DNA of 64,000 nt from CAZPBN01 sp964584935 (GTDB taxonomy: Bacteria > Acidobacteriota > Aminicenantia > Aminicenantales > Aminicenantaceae): the NCBI GenBank assembly GCA_964584935.1, contig CAZPBN010000005.1, positions 1-64,000 of the forward strand, written 5' to 3'. Below the pieces are notes generated by a model that saw only the letters and a list, made by a program, of their open reading frames with translations, did not search any database and had not been told where the DNA came from. Of the stretch, positions 54,040-62,729 are shown in pieces; the stretch's first letter is position 1, and every line of letters starts with the position of its first letter. Made by a program: the position numbers and the translations under genes.

Positions 54040-54546
54040 CTAATCGTGGGAGGCTAGGGTCATAATCCATTTTGCAAAAGAAGCCGCATCTGCAAAGTCG
54101 TTTTCATCGGGATGTGACTCTGCCGAAGCAGCCATATATGCCCATGCCTTGTGTTCAGGTGACTTTTCCAGAATTTCGAGAGACTCAGGCGATACTTTCC
54201 CCCGGCAGGTGAAACTTCCTATCAATTTTGCTTTGGAAGTAAGAACTGCGGCATATTCCAGTGCTTCTCTGGATAATTTGCTTCCCGGTAAAGAACCATG
54301 AGTGGAAAAAAATGCGATTTTTTTATTTGGAGGAATTTTTTTGAGTGCGCTTTCGACCGGAAATGGAACAGAGTGCGAATGAACTGGAAATCCGATAAAA
54401 ATAAAGTCATTGCTTTCAAGCTCATTTTCTTCTAGATTTTTAATTGGTTTAATCGTTTTTTCCCCTGTGATTGTCTCGTATATGACCTCAGCAATACTTT
54501 CGGTGTTACCGGTTTGACTGAAATAAGTAATAAGAATTTTTAACAT
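54040..54546 (-). CDS. Flavodoxin-family protein
   Basis: 168 aa. The FMN phosphate-binding loop is at the very start (LITYFSQTGNTESIAEVIYE), followed by FIFIGFPVHSHSVP (the 60s loop) and FFSTHGSLPG (90s loop), the form seen in flavodoxin/nitric-oxide-synthase-like single-domain proteins. It probably carries electrons in the redox block beside fprA. It converges with the fprA operon. Confidence 0.87.
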   Translation of the reverse strand: MLKILITYFSQTGNTESIAEVIYETITGEKTIKPIKNLEENELESNDFIFIGFPVHSHSVPFPVESALKKIPPNKKIAFFSTHGSLPGSKLSREALEYAAVLTSKAKLIGSFTCRGKVSPESLEILEKSPEHKAWAYMAASAESHPDENDFADAASFAKWIMTLASHD

Positions 54547-54890
54547 GAAAATAATTTATATCCAGTTAAATAACAGCTCAACCAGTATACGGTAAAAGTT
54601 CCTTATTATGCAAGAAGCCTGAGTAAAAAAAAACAGCTAAAATTATTAACAACCTGAGGTTACCGCACAAACAAGATACAGTATATAAATCAATATAGTA
54701 TGATCTGAAATGTAAGATGTGAAATAGTTATCAGGACAGGGATGAAACAACTGAGTGATATATTTATTATTGAATGAAATTGCATTTTTGTTATAGTAAT
54801 GAGGAGTGGATTCCTCTGTCATTCTCCCGAGTGAGATGGACATAATGAATTCTTGAGATAATTTTTGATGCCAGAATAAAAAAAAGAAAA
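54547..54890. other. 344-base divergent gap before larE
   Basis: AT-rich. It contains a short heptad-like run (54715-54735) resembling the repeats at 36649. No promoter of good quality and no convincing frame were found. Confidence 0.35.
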
Positions 54891-55694
54891 ATGACCGAGA
54901 AAAAACTTAAAGATTTAAAGGATGTTCTATTTTCTCTGAAAAATGTGATTATTGCTTTTTCAGGTGGTGTGGATAGCAGTTTTCTTGCCAGTGTGGCATT
55001 TGAAGTATTAGGGAGCAAAACACTGGCTGTCACTTCAAATTCTTTGATTCATCCAAGAAATGAAATTAAAGAAGCAAGGAAAGTAGCTAAGGAAATTGGA
55101 ATTCCTCATGAAGTCATTTTCTCTGATGAATTGGATATTCCCCATTTTTCGAATAATCCCTCTGATAGATGCTATCACTGCAAGAGAGAACTGTTTTCAA
55201 AAATCCAGGAAATAGCCGAAAAAAAAGGATTTAAATATATAGCAGAGGGTACAAATTATGATGATTTAGGTGATTATCGGCCGGGAATCAAAGCATGTGC
55301 TGAACTCAATGTGTTATCTCCTTTGATTGAAGTGAAATTGACTGAAGAAGAAATAAGAAAATTATTAAAGAAACGTCGACTAAGCACATGGAATAAACCT
55401 TCTATGGCATGTCTTGCGTCCCGTTTTCCCTATGGAATGAAGATCACTGGAGAAAAACTCATTATGGTGGAAAAGGCTGAACAGTATCTAAAAAAACAAG
55501 GAGTCAAACAACTGAGAGTCCGGCATCACGGTGATATTGCCAGAATAGAAGTAGATTCTGATGATATAAAATTATTTTTGAACGATTCCATAAGAAAAAA
55601 AATTGTCAAGGAATTCAGAAAACTGGGTTTTGTCTATATCACACTGGATTTGCGGGGATACCGTACGGGGAGTATGAATGAACTCCTTGATTAA
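54891..55694 (+). CDS. larE: Sulphur transferase LarE, three-cysteine type
   Basis: 267 aa. PP-loop ATP-pyrophosphatase motif AFSGGVDSSFLAS (about 24-36). Cysteines lie in SDRCYHCKREL (about 94 and 97) and in MACLASRFPYG (about 174). A single cysteine near the last position is sacrificed in Lactobacillus LarE. A CxxC pair plus that cysteine is the pattern associated with [4Fe-4S]-containing LarE, which can transfer sulphur catalytically. LarE converts carboxylated nicotinate mononucleotide to the thiocarboxylate form of the nickel-pincer cofactor. LarB is at 35777. Confidence 0.92.
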   Translation: MTEKKLKDLKDVLFSLKNVIIAFSGGVDSSFLASVAFEVLGSKTLAVTSNSLIHPRNEIKEARKVAKEIGIPHEVIFSDELDIPHFSNNPSDRCYHCKRELFSKIQEIAEKKGFKYIAEGTNYDDLGDYRPGIKACAELNVLSPLIEVKLTEEEIRKLLKKRRLSTWNKPSMACLASRFPYGMKITGEKLIMVEKAEQYLKKQGVKQLRVRHHGDIARIEVDSDDIKLFLNDSIRKKIVKEFRKLGFVYITLDLRGYRTGSMNELLD

Positions 55695-55748
55695 AATCAT
55701 AAAATCAAAAAATTTTTATTTTTTATTTATTAAAGCGAATTTCTGCGA

Positions 55749-55786
55749 TATACTAAATGAACCAATGATTTATTCATTCATTTAGT
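55749..55786 (+). promoter_or_regulatory. Promoter/operator of the hydroxyacyl-CoA dehydrogenase operon
   Basis: A -10-like TATACT (55749-55754) overlaps a perfect 10-bp inverted repeat ACTAAATGAA (55752-55761) and TTCATTTAGT (55777-55786). A nested AATGA-TTTAT-TCATT palindrome (55764-55778) lies inside it. TATTCATTCA matches half of a Bacillus FadR-type operator. The arrangement fits a repressor of fatty-acid degradation; the regulator is not in view. Confidence 0.5.
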
Positions 55787-55799
55787 TTTGGAGGGATAT

Positions 55800-57140
55800 A
55801 TGAAAAATTTGGATGAACTTATGGAAAACGTAACTGTCCTTGGAGCCGCAGGAAAAATGGGAAGCGGAATTGCTCTGCTTCTTGCTCAGGAAATGGCAAA
55901 ACTAAAGATTAAAAATCCTGATAAAAGCTATCATCTTTATATTGTGGATGTTTCGGAACAAGCTTTGGATGGACTCTTAGGATATTTGCGAGCCCAGGCG
56001 ACCAAGGCAGCTGAAAAAGGGTGTGTGATGCTTAGGGAATTGTATAAGGATCGCAAAGATCTTGTGGAAAATTTTGATATTATCAATCAATTCACGATTG
56101 ATACGATGAAGGTTCTGCGCCCTTCAACTGTATTGGAGTCGTCGAAGAAATCAAATATGGTTTTTGAAGCTATTCTGGAGGATGAGGATGCGAAAATCAA
56201 TATACTGAAACAGATGAACAGCATTTGCTCACCGGAAACTTACTATTTAACAAATACTTCTTCAATTCCTATTCATTTTCTGGATGAAAAAGCAGGTCTC
56301 GATGGTCGGATTATTGGCTATCATTTCTATAATCCGCCGGCAGTGCAAAAGTTAGCTGAGCTCATTTCTGCTCAATCAACCAAGAAAGAGTTGGTGGAAT
56401 TATCGTATGAACTGGCGAAGAGACTCAGAAAAAAAATAGTTCCTTCTAATGATATTGCGGGATTTATAGGAAATGGACACTTTATGAGGGATATATTACA
56501 CGCTATTGATGAAACAAACAATCTTTCAGATACTTTTAGTTTGGTAGAAGCCGTCTATGCTATGAACAAGATCAGTCAAGATTATCTAGTGCGTCCAATG
56601 GGAATATTCCAGCTTATGGACTATGTGGGTGTTGATGTTTGTCAGCTTATTATGAAAGTAATGACCAAACATATTGAAGGAGTTTCTTTAGAGAATTCTC
56701 TGATCAACCGTCTGAGGGAAAAAGGAGTGAACGGAGGTCAATATCCGGATGGACGTCAAAAAGACGGTTTTCTTAAGTATGAAAAAAATAGGCCTTCTGG
56801 AGTCTATGATATTGAAAATGAAAAATATGTCATGTTTGATCCAGAAGGATGGACGAAAAAAGTTGATTCCAAGCTAGGGCCCTTACCGGAAAATTGGGCT
56901 CCCTGGCGGAAGCTCCTTAGAGATCCCAAGCGTGAAGAAAAATTAAAAAGTTTCTTTGATAATCTAAAAAATATGGATACATTAGGGGCATCCTTGGCTA
57001 AAAACTATTTCCATAGGTCCACAGAGATCGGAGAAAATTTAGTGAAAGATGGAGTTGCCCAGAGTGAAGAAGATGTCAATACTGTCATGAAAAGCGGATT
57101 CTTTCACCTTTATGGACCAATAAACGATTATATATCATAA
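55800..57140 (+). CDS. 3-hydroxyacyl-CoA dehydrogenase
   Basis: 446 aa from ATG 55800 (GGAGGG upstream); an in-frame TTG at 55788 is ignored. Rossmann start VTVLGAAGKMGSGIALLLA; the substrate-side segments NTSSIPIHFLDE and GYHFYNPPAVQKLAELI carry the catalytic histidine/glutamate region, then GFIGNGHFMRDILHAID. The C-terminal domain is longer than in classical FadB/Hbd enzymes. It oxidises 3-hydroxyacyl-CoA with NAD. The thiolase follows 13 bases later, so the pair does the last two steps of beta-oxidation. No enoyl-CoA hydratase is fused. Confidence 0.9.
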   Translation: MKNLDELMENVTVLGAAGKMGSGIALLLAQEMAKLKIKNPDKSYHLYIVDVSEQALDGLLGYLRAQATKAAEKGCVMLRELYKDRKDLVENFDIINQFTIDTMKVLRPSTVLESSKKSNMVFEAILEDEDAKINILKQMNSICSPETYYLTNTSSIPIHFLDEKAGLDGRIIGYHFYNPPAVQKLAELISAQSTKKELVELSYELAKRLRKKIVPSNDIAGFIGNGHFMRDILHAIDETNNLSDTFSLVEAVYAMNKISQDYLVRPMGIFQLMDYVGVDVCQLIMKVMTKHIEGVSLENSLINRLREKGVNGGQYPDGRQKDGFLKYEKNRPSGVYDIENEKYVMFDPEGWTKKVDSKLGPLPENWAPWRKLLRDPKREEKLKSFFDNLKNMDTLGASLAKNYFHRSTEIGENLVKDGVAQSEEDVNTVMKSGFFHLYGPINDYIS

Positions 57141-57153
57141 GGGAGGTCGTAAG

Positions 57154-58401
57154 ATGAATAAAATGCGAAAACCGATTTACTTTACAGCTGGATACAATAC
57201 CGTTTCTTTTGGTTCGGGACGGAAAGAATTTCATCCCAAGAAACCTCGTCCCGGTCTGGAACATTATATTAATGAAGCAGGAAAAGGTGTCATTGACCAA
57301 ATCAATGATGCGGCTAACGTTGATGAAGGTGTCATTGGTAATTTCATGGCAGCCCGTTTTAACAAACAAGGCAATCTGGCAAGTTTGATGGCCAATATAC
57401 ATCCTTCTTTTGAATACAAACCCATGGTTCGGGTTGAAGGGGCTTGTGGTTCAGGGGGCCTGGCTCTAACCACATCAGTGAAAACAATTCTTTCTGATTT
57501 AAGTGATGTTGTTTTAGCTGTGGGAGTGGAAGTTCAAAATTCTGTCAAAGCGATATATGGAGCTGATATTCTGGGGGGAGCCGGACATTATGCTGGAGAA
57601 AGAAAAGAAGGGCATGCCTATTTTTTTCCATCTCAATTTTCTGATCGAGCTGGTGCCTGTTATGAAAAATTTGATAAAGATACGACCAGACAGGCTATGG
57701 CCCGCTGGTATGAACAGGCGATTCTCAATGCCAGGAAAAATCCTAAGGCTCAAGAATACCACAACACCACTGAAGATTTGTTTGCAGTAGGAATGACTCC
57801 TCCGAATCCTAAAGTATTTTGTGACCATATCAATGTATTTGACTGCTCTAAAGTTTCAGATGGGGCATCGGCTCTTATCATTGCATCAGAGGAAGGTTTG
57901 AATGAACTGGATATTCCAAAATCAAAGGCAATTGAACTGTTGGGTTTTGGGGTTTCCGTAGCTGACCTTACGAAACCTCCTGTCGATCTAACAAAGATGA
58001 CCACTGTAGAATCCGCCACAAAAAAAGCTTATGAGATGGCAGGGTTAGGGCCGAAAGATATAGGAATTTTAGAGATTCACGATTGTTTCACTATTGGAGG
58101 AATTCTGGAACTTGAAGCGACCGGATTTGCTGAATATGGAAAAGGAACTGAATTTGTGCTTTCAGGAAAAACTCACCCTGAAGGAGAAATTCCTACCAAT
58201 GCCACTGGCGGTCTTATCGGGTTTGGGCATTACACTGGCGGAACCGGAGTGAGAGAAGCGGTTGATCTTGTCCATCAATTGACAGGGCAAGCTGGAGACT
58301 GTCAGGTCAATATATCTGCTGATCGCCCCTATGGTTTAATGGTGAGTATGGGAGGAAATGATCGAACCGTTGTCTCCTGTATTTTCAGGCATGCCTCTTG
58401 A
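57154..58401 (+). CDS. Thiolase (acetyl-CoA acyltransferase)
   Basis: 415 aa. Nucleophilic cysteine in VEGACGSGGLAL (about residue 94), then the VGVEVQN strand. The C-terminal half has GILEIHDCFTIGG and GGLIGFGHYTGGTGVREA (catalytic histidine), and the last strand is near GGNDRTVVSCIF. Overall it is like SCP2-type/short-chain thiolases. AAGGGAGG precedes the ATG. No Zn-ribbon OB-fold (DUF35) partner follows, unlike many thiolase operons. It acts with the upstream dehydrogenase. Confidence 0.9.
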   Translation: MNKMRKPIYFTAGYNTVSFGSGRKEFHPKKPRPGLEHYINEAGKGVIDQINDAANVDEGVIGNFMAARFNKQGNLASLMANIHPSFEYKPMVRVEGACGSGGLALTTSVKTILSDLSDVVLAVGVEVQNSVKAIYGADILGGAGHYAGERKEGHAYFFPSQFSDRAGACYEKFDKDTTRQAMARWYEQAILNARKNPKAQEYHNTTEDLFAVGMTPPNPKVFCDHINVFDCSKVSDGASALIIASEEGLNELDIPKSKAIELLGFGVSVADLTKPPVDLTKMTTVESATKKAYEMAGLGPKDIGILEIHDCFTIGGILELEATGFAEYGKGTEFVLSGKTHPEGEIPTNATGGLIGFGHYTGGTGVREAVDLVHQLTGQAGDCQVNISADRPYGLMVSMGGNDRTVVSCIFRHAS

Positions 58402-58566
58402 ATTTGAAGAGTGGAAGGATTGGCATCTGAACGTTCCCTTAATGAATGGAATTTGGATTGTATTCTTAACATACCAAGGCAAAGAAGATATTGGAAATTG
58501 TTGGGATCATTTAATCATCCCAAAAAGCGGAAAGAACAATCAACAGGAACCCTTCCATTTTTATTG

Positions 58567-59019
58567 TTAATTTGAATTATTTGTTTTTCCCATTTTAATT
58601 TCAGATATAGTTTTTTTAATTTCCAATAGTTTTTCAAGGGTTATATTGTTGAAAAAATGTTCCATGTATTCCTGGAGTTCATATAATTTGCTGTATATTG
58701 GACAATCGTCTTTTTTGGGACATACATCAATTCCCAACAAGCATTTGTTTAACTTGATAGGTCCTTGAATCAATTCAATAATGGTTGCCAGAGATATTTC
58801 TGAAGGGGATTGGCATAAATAGTATCCTCCTAAAGGTCCCATTTTGCTTTTCACAAGACCTGCGGAATGAAATATTTGCAATAGTTTACAAGTGAGAGGA
58901 TAAGATATGTTTTCTTCTTCAGCCAAAGATTTTGATGAAACTGTGCTTTTTCCAAATCGGTTTGAAAGATTTAGTATCAATTGGAAGGCATAATCTGTAT
59001 TTCTTCTTATTATATCCAC
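58567..59019 (-). CDS. Rrf2-family regulator (IscR-like)
   Basis: 150 aa. N-terminal winged helix (NTDYAFQLILNLSN, SSKSLAEEENISYPLTCKLL, LGPLGGYYLCQSPSEISL wing-like segment). The cysteine cluster KCLLGIDVCPKKDDCP (about 92-106) has the spacing of [2Fe-2S]-binding Rrf2 proteins such as IscR and NsrR. Its own promoter carries a GACTAATATAATC box over the -10, nearly identical to the one before the thioredoxin gene. This suggests autoregulation and control of thioredoxin. Neighbour across the divergent gap is a DUF4405 membrane protein. Confidence 0.88.
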   Translation of the reverse strand: MDIIRRNTDYAFQLILNLSNRFGKSTVSSKSLAEEENISYPLTCKLLQIFHSAGLVKSKMGPLGGYYLCQSPSEISLATIIELIQGPIKLNKCLLGIDVCPKKDDCPIYSKLYELQEYMEHFFNNITLEKLLEIKKTISEIKMGKTNNSN

Positions 59020-59051
59020 TTTTTCACCTGATTATTCAATAACCTATATAT

Positions 59052-59084
59052 GACTAATATAATCCTATATATAAAAAAAGTCAA
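59052..59084 (-). promoter_or_regulatory. Rrf2 gene promoter with IscR type-1-like operator
   Basis: Minus strand TTGACT (59084-59079), 17-base spacer and TATATT (59061-59056), with GACTAATATAATC (59052-59064) covering the -10: the same geometry as the thioredoxin promoter with one base less symmetry. Confidence 0.68.
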
Positions 59085-59173
59085 GAACATCCAAAATTTG
59101 AGAGATTTCAAAACATAATTATTATTGTTTTACTGCACTCTCGATGTTATTATAAAAAATTAATTTATTTATC

Positions 59174-59833
59174 ATGAGAAAAGAAAAATTCAAAATAAGA
59201 GCTTTTATTGTTTTGTCTGTTTTTTGGACGTTCATTGTGGAAGCTGTTTCAGGAATTGTTCTTTATACGGTTCCTCCCGGAAGGATTGCCGATTGGTCCT
59301 TATGGACTTTCTTTGGATTGACAAAAAGTGAATGGGAGGCCATACATACAGTATTTGGTTATCTTTTTTTGCTGTTTGTTTCTATTCATCTTTATAAAAA
59401 TTGGAAATCAATAACCCATTATATAATAAGGAAAATAAAATCAATTTCTAAGGTAAGGAAAGAACTTTTTATATCTGCGTCTATAGTGATTATTGTATTA
59501 ATTGGAACGATAATGAGTGTTCCCCCGTTTCATTACGTGATGGATTTCGGATCAACTATCAAAAAAGCATGGCCTGAAAATAAAAACAAGCCTTTTTTAG
59601 TCAGAGCAGAAAAATTGAGTTTTTCCAGGTTTGTTGATGAACTGGGAATTTCTCCTGAAGAAGCCATTAAAGTATTGAATAAAAATGGAATTTATATAAA
59701 CAATAAAAGTGATTCCATAATAAACATTGCAGAAGATAACAAAACTTCACCTGCTGCTTTATATGAACTAATCAAAAATCTTCCCTCCTCGAAAAATAAT
59801 CTCAAAGATGATTTTCTTTTGAAAAGAGAATAA
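59174..59833 (+). CDS. DUF4405-type membrane protein
   Basis: 219 aa. Three or four membrane helices: FIVLSVFWTFIVEAVSGIVL, then IHTVFGYLFLLFVSIHLYKN (histidine pair in a b561-like helix), then ISASIVIIVLIGTIMSV. The C-terminal soluble domain (about 150-219) has SRFVDELGISPEEAIKVL, then TSPAALYELI, like a small helical repeat. The paired histidines suggest haem binding as in b561-like DUF4405 proteins. Divergent from the Rrf2 regulator, which may control it. No clear ribosome site. Confidence 0.72.
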   Translation: MRKEKFKIRAFIVLSVFWTFIVEAVSGIVLYTVPPGRIADWSLWTFFGLTKSEWEAIHTVFGYLFLLFVSIHLYKNWKSITHYIIRKIKSISKVRKELFISASIVIIVLIGTIMSVPPFHYVMDFGSTIKKAWPENKNKPFLVRAEKLSFSRFVDELGISPEEAIKVLNKNGIYINNKSDSIINIAEDNKTSPAALYELIKNLPSSKNNLKDDFLLKRE

Positions 59834-59994
59834 ATGATTTTTTTCTAATAAAGTCCTGTGTCTTGTTTGACTTATAATTTGTTTTATTGTTATATATAAT
59901 ATAAATAATCAGTTATGGAGATTTATCGAAATAAGGGAATTAATATCTTAAGAAAATCTTTATTAAAAAAGGATTTCATAAAAGGTGGTGTTAT

Positions 59995-60555
59995 ATGAAT
60001 AAAGCTATAAGAATTATTCTGTTTATTTTCTTAGTTTCATTTCTAGGGATGCCGATATTTTCGAATGAAACAATAGATAAATCGAAAATACCTCGATTGA
60101 AGTGGATGGGACCCGGAAGTCCGGGGACCTATGAAGACTATATTTCGGCTTTCCCGGGCGGGCGTTTGTATCTGAATGAGATAAAAATACATCACTCTTT
60201 GACAAATGCTGGCAATACGGAAATGCCTAAAATATTGATTTTTGTCAATACTCTTGTTTATTCGAATGCCTCCCAAAAAATAATGAGATATGTGGGTGTT
60301 TTGGAAGACCTCGGATACTGGGTAAAACTGTATACCACTTTTGGAGGAACTCCTGAAGCTGTGAAGTCAATTATGTGGTTGTTGACTGATACTGTAAAAA
60401 GTGCTCCTCCTGTGGGGCTGGGATATAATCTTTTTTGTTGCAGTTCACTGCGTTATACGGACTATAATTATTTAGGCGGGGGTTATGTTTTTAACAGTGG
60501 AGAAAAAGCTCTAACAGTCATTGGAGTAGGTGAGGGGATAGGATATGAATTTTAG
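59995..60555 (+). CDS. Short secreted protein resembling the start of peptidase C25
   Basis: 186 aa. Signal peptide (about 1-24). The middle, ILIFVNTLVYSNASQKIMRY then LGYWVKLYTTFGGTPEAVKS, is reminiscent of the N-terminal strand/helix of gingipain-like (C25) peptidase domains, where a backbone motif of this kind precedes the catalytic His and Cys. The sequence ends before any such residues could appear, so it is either truncated or a different family. AAAGGTGG gives a good ribosome site, so it is probably expressed. Confidence 0.45.
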   Translation: MNKAIRIILFIFLVSFLGMPIFSNETIDKSKIPRLKWMGPGSPGTYEDYISAFPGGRLYLNEIKIHHSLTNAGNTEMPKILIFVNTLVYSNASQKIMRYVGVLEDLGYWVKLYTTFGGTPEAVKSIMWLLTDTVKSAPPVGLGYNLFCCSSLRYTDYNYLGGGYVFNSGEKALTVIGVGEGIGYEF

Positions 60556-60616
60556 TTTCCTTTTAAAATTTCAAATCATTGAATTCCAGAATTGATGATT
60601 AAGGAGAGATAAAATA

Positions 60617-61741
60617 ATGAAAAAAATTAAAAACAAAGTAAAATTTCTAACAATTTTGATTCTTATCATTTTCATGATTACTTCATCACAGATTTTGAAT
60701 GCAAGCCCTAAGGGAAATGACCAAGAATTTCAACCGAAAGTTCAAAAAGTCCGGGTGATTGTATTGAAAGCTGACATCAGGTTGAGGCCAGATAAGGAAA
60801 GCATGAGCCTATCTCAAATGACCGGTGGAGCCATATTAGAATCAAGCGGGAAAATTGGAGAATGGTATAAAATATCCTTACCTCCCGATGAAGATGGATT
60901 TATCGTTTCAGGATATATTCATCAAAGCAACGTTAAGATTTACGACAAGGAGGAAGAAACGCCTGAGAAGAAAGAAAAAATGAAAGAGGATATTGTATCT
61001 AAAGAAGCAAAAGAAGCCGTTCATGAAGAAAAAAGGGAAGACAAATCAGAAAAAGAAAAGAGAATTCCTGTTCAAGAGAGACAACCTCCAAGGAGAGGAA
61101 GAGACCGTTATCAAAGACAGCCGGTGAAAAGGAGAAGCTCTGGCTATCTATATATGAAAGGGATTTTCGGTTTTGGAATAGGATTCGAAAAAATTTTTAC
61201 CGGTTACTATGAAACCAGTTCCTATGACCGCGATTTGGATGAAGTGAATGTTTATCCAGGTGGAGGATTAAATATCGAAGGGATTATCGGATATAACATT
61301 TCGCCTCCTTTATCTATGGAAATTGGGATAGGATTTCAGAGCTCAGGTGAATATGCGGGGGGAGATTCTATTTATTTTAGCAGGGTTCCTTTGACTTTTT
61401 CTGTGATATATGAGCCAAGAAGTACAGGTTCTTCTCAACTCTATATAGGAGCGGGAGGGGGTGTTTATCTTTCCCCTTTATACAAAGAAGATATGGATAG
61501 ATATGAGGTGAAGATTCATTACGCCACAGCATATGGAATGCATTTTTTTGTCGGTATGATTTTCAATCGAAAAAGGAACATTTTTTACTTTGGAGAAATC
61601 AGATTCGCAGGATTGATGAATTATAATTGGACCAGCGCTACAGTAAATGGGAGCAGTGGTATACCTGCAGAAGATTTTGCATCATTTACCGCGAATGGAA
61701 TCCTTTTGAATTTGGGGATAGGATTTAATTTTTCTAAATAA
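60617..61741 (+). CDS. SH3-like domain plus outer-membrane beta-barrel protein
   Basis: 374 aa. Signal peptide (about 8-30), then a bacterial SH3-type domain (about 45-115: VLKADIRLRPDKESMSL, GEWYKISLPPDEDGFIVSGY). A highly charged linker of E, K and R (about 115-170) follows. The barrel (about 178-374) has alternating aromatic strands and ends GIGFNFSK. The organisation suggests a peptidoglycan- or partner-binding module tethered to an OmpA-like or opacity-type barrel. GGAGAG precedes the ATG. Confidence 0.7.
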   Translation: MKKIKNKVKFLTILILIIFMITSSQILNASPKGNDQEFQPKVQKVRVIVLKADIRLRPDKESMSLSQMTGGAILESSGKIGEWYKISLPPDEDGFIVSGYIHQSNVKIYDKEEETPEKKEKMKEDIVSKEAKEAVHEEKREDKSEKEKRIPVQERQPPRRGRDRYQRQPVKRRSSGYLYMKGIFGFGIGFEKIFTGYYETSSYDRDLDEVNVYPGGGLNIEGIIGYNISPPLSMEIGIGFQSSGEYAGGDSIYFSRVPLTFSVIYEPRSTGSSQLYIGAGGGVYLSPLYKEDMDRYEVKIHYATAYGMHFFVGMIFNRKRNIFYFGEIRFAGLMNYNWTSATVNGSSGIPAEDFASFTANGILLNLGIGFNFSK

Positions 61742-61862
61742 AATCTGGATTTTGTTACGATTGATTTTGTATAGTGATGCCCTGTATAAGACCTGAATAA
61801 GAATTTAAATCCTTGGTTTTATTATCCTTTTCCAAGTAAACTCATTTGAATTTATTTCGGAT

Positions 61863-61891
61863 TTGACAGTGATTTTTTCATATTGTATAAA
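61863..61891 (+). promoter_or_regulatory. Promoter of the ABC exporter operon
   Basis: TTGACA (61863-61868), 17-base spacer and TATAAA (61886-61891), about 105 bases before the start. It is among the best sigma-70-type matches in the window. Confidence 0.6.
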
Positions 61892-61997
61892 TGAAGAGAA
61901 TATTGGATTGATATTTAAAAAATTGGCAACGAAAAAAAATACTGTCGGTTTTATGTATTGAATTTTGTGTTAATAAATCGTTTGAAAGGAGTTGTAT

Positions 61998-62729
61998 ATG
62001 ATAAAATTTGATAAGTTGACAAAGTATTATGGAAACATTTGTGCGGTGAATAATGTTAGTTTTGAAGTCAAAAAAGGTGAAATTCTGGGACTGCTTGGGC
62101 CTAACGGAGCAGGGAAGACAACCATTTATAGAATATTAACGGGCTATCTTAGTCCAACCTCCGGAAGAATCAGGGTAAAAAAGTTAAATATTTATGACAA
62201 TATAATAGAAATTAAAAAGTGTATCGGTTATCTTCCTGAAGAAGCACCTATTTATCATGACATGCTTGTCTATGATTATTTAAACTATGTCGCAGATATT
62301 CGCCGAATTCCTAAGGACGGTAAGCTTGAGCATATTCGAAAACTGACAGATCTTTGCAATCTTAATGAAGTCATGCATTATTCTATTGATGAACTTTCAA
62401 AAGGTTACAGGCAAAGAGTGGGAATAGCTCATGCTTTAATGGGTGATCCTGAAATTCTTATTCTTGATGAGCCGACTACAGGCTTGGATCCCAACCAAAT
62501 TTCAGAAACGCGGGAGATAATAAAACGAATAGGAAAAGTAAAAACAATTATGTTTTCGACTCACATTCTTAGTGAAGCAGAACAAACCTGTGACCGCATT
62601 GTGATTATCAATGAAGGAAAGATCGTTGCTGATGATAATTTAGAGGGATTAAGAAAAACAGTCAAAGAGAAGTCTTTTGAGAAAATATTCAGAAAATTGA
62701 CCAGGGGAAACAAAAATGCAAAAAGCTAA
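61998..62729 (+). CDS. ABC transporter ATP-binding protein (GldA-like)
   Basis: 243 aa from ATG 61998, with AAGGAG 6 bases upstream; an in-frame TTG at 61992 is ignored. Walker A GLLGPNGAGKTTIYRIL, Q-loop, ABC signature LSKGYRQRVGIAHAL, Walker B ILILDEPTTGLDP, H-loop STHILSEAE. It is of the ABC-2 exporter type. It overlaps the permease by 14 bases and, with a GldG-like gene beyond, matches the GldA/F/G arrangement associated with gliding or export. Confidence 0.93.
   Translation: MIKFDKLTKYYGNICAVNNVSFEVKKGEILGLLGPNGAGKTTIYRILTGYLSPTSGRIRVKKLNIYDNIIEIKKCIGYLPEEAPIYHDMLVYDYLNYVADIRRIPKDGKLEHIRKLTDLCNLNEVMHYSIDELSKGYRQRVGIAHALMGDPEILILDEPTTGLDPNQISETREIIKRIGKVKTIMFSTHILSEAEQTCDRIVIINEGKIVADDNLEGLRKTVKEKSFEKIFRKLTRGNKNAKS

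Noticed and set aside
58358..58570. 70-codon frame overlapping the thiolase end
   Set aside because: It overlaps the thiolase 3' end, has no ribosome site and no recognisable pattern; a DUF35 partner would look quite different.
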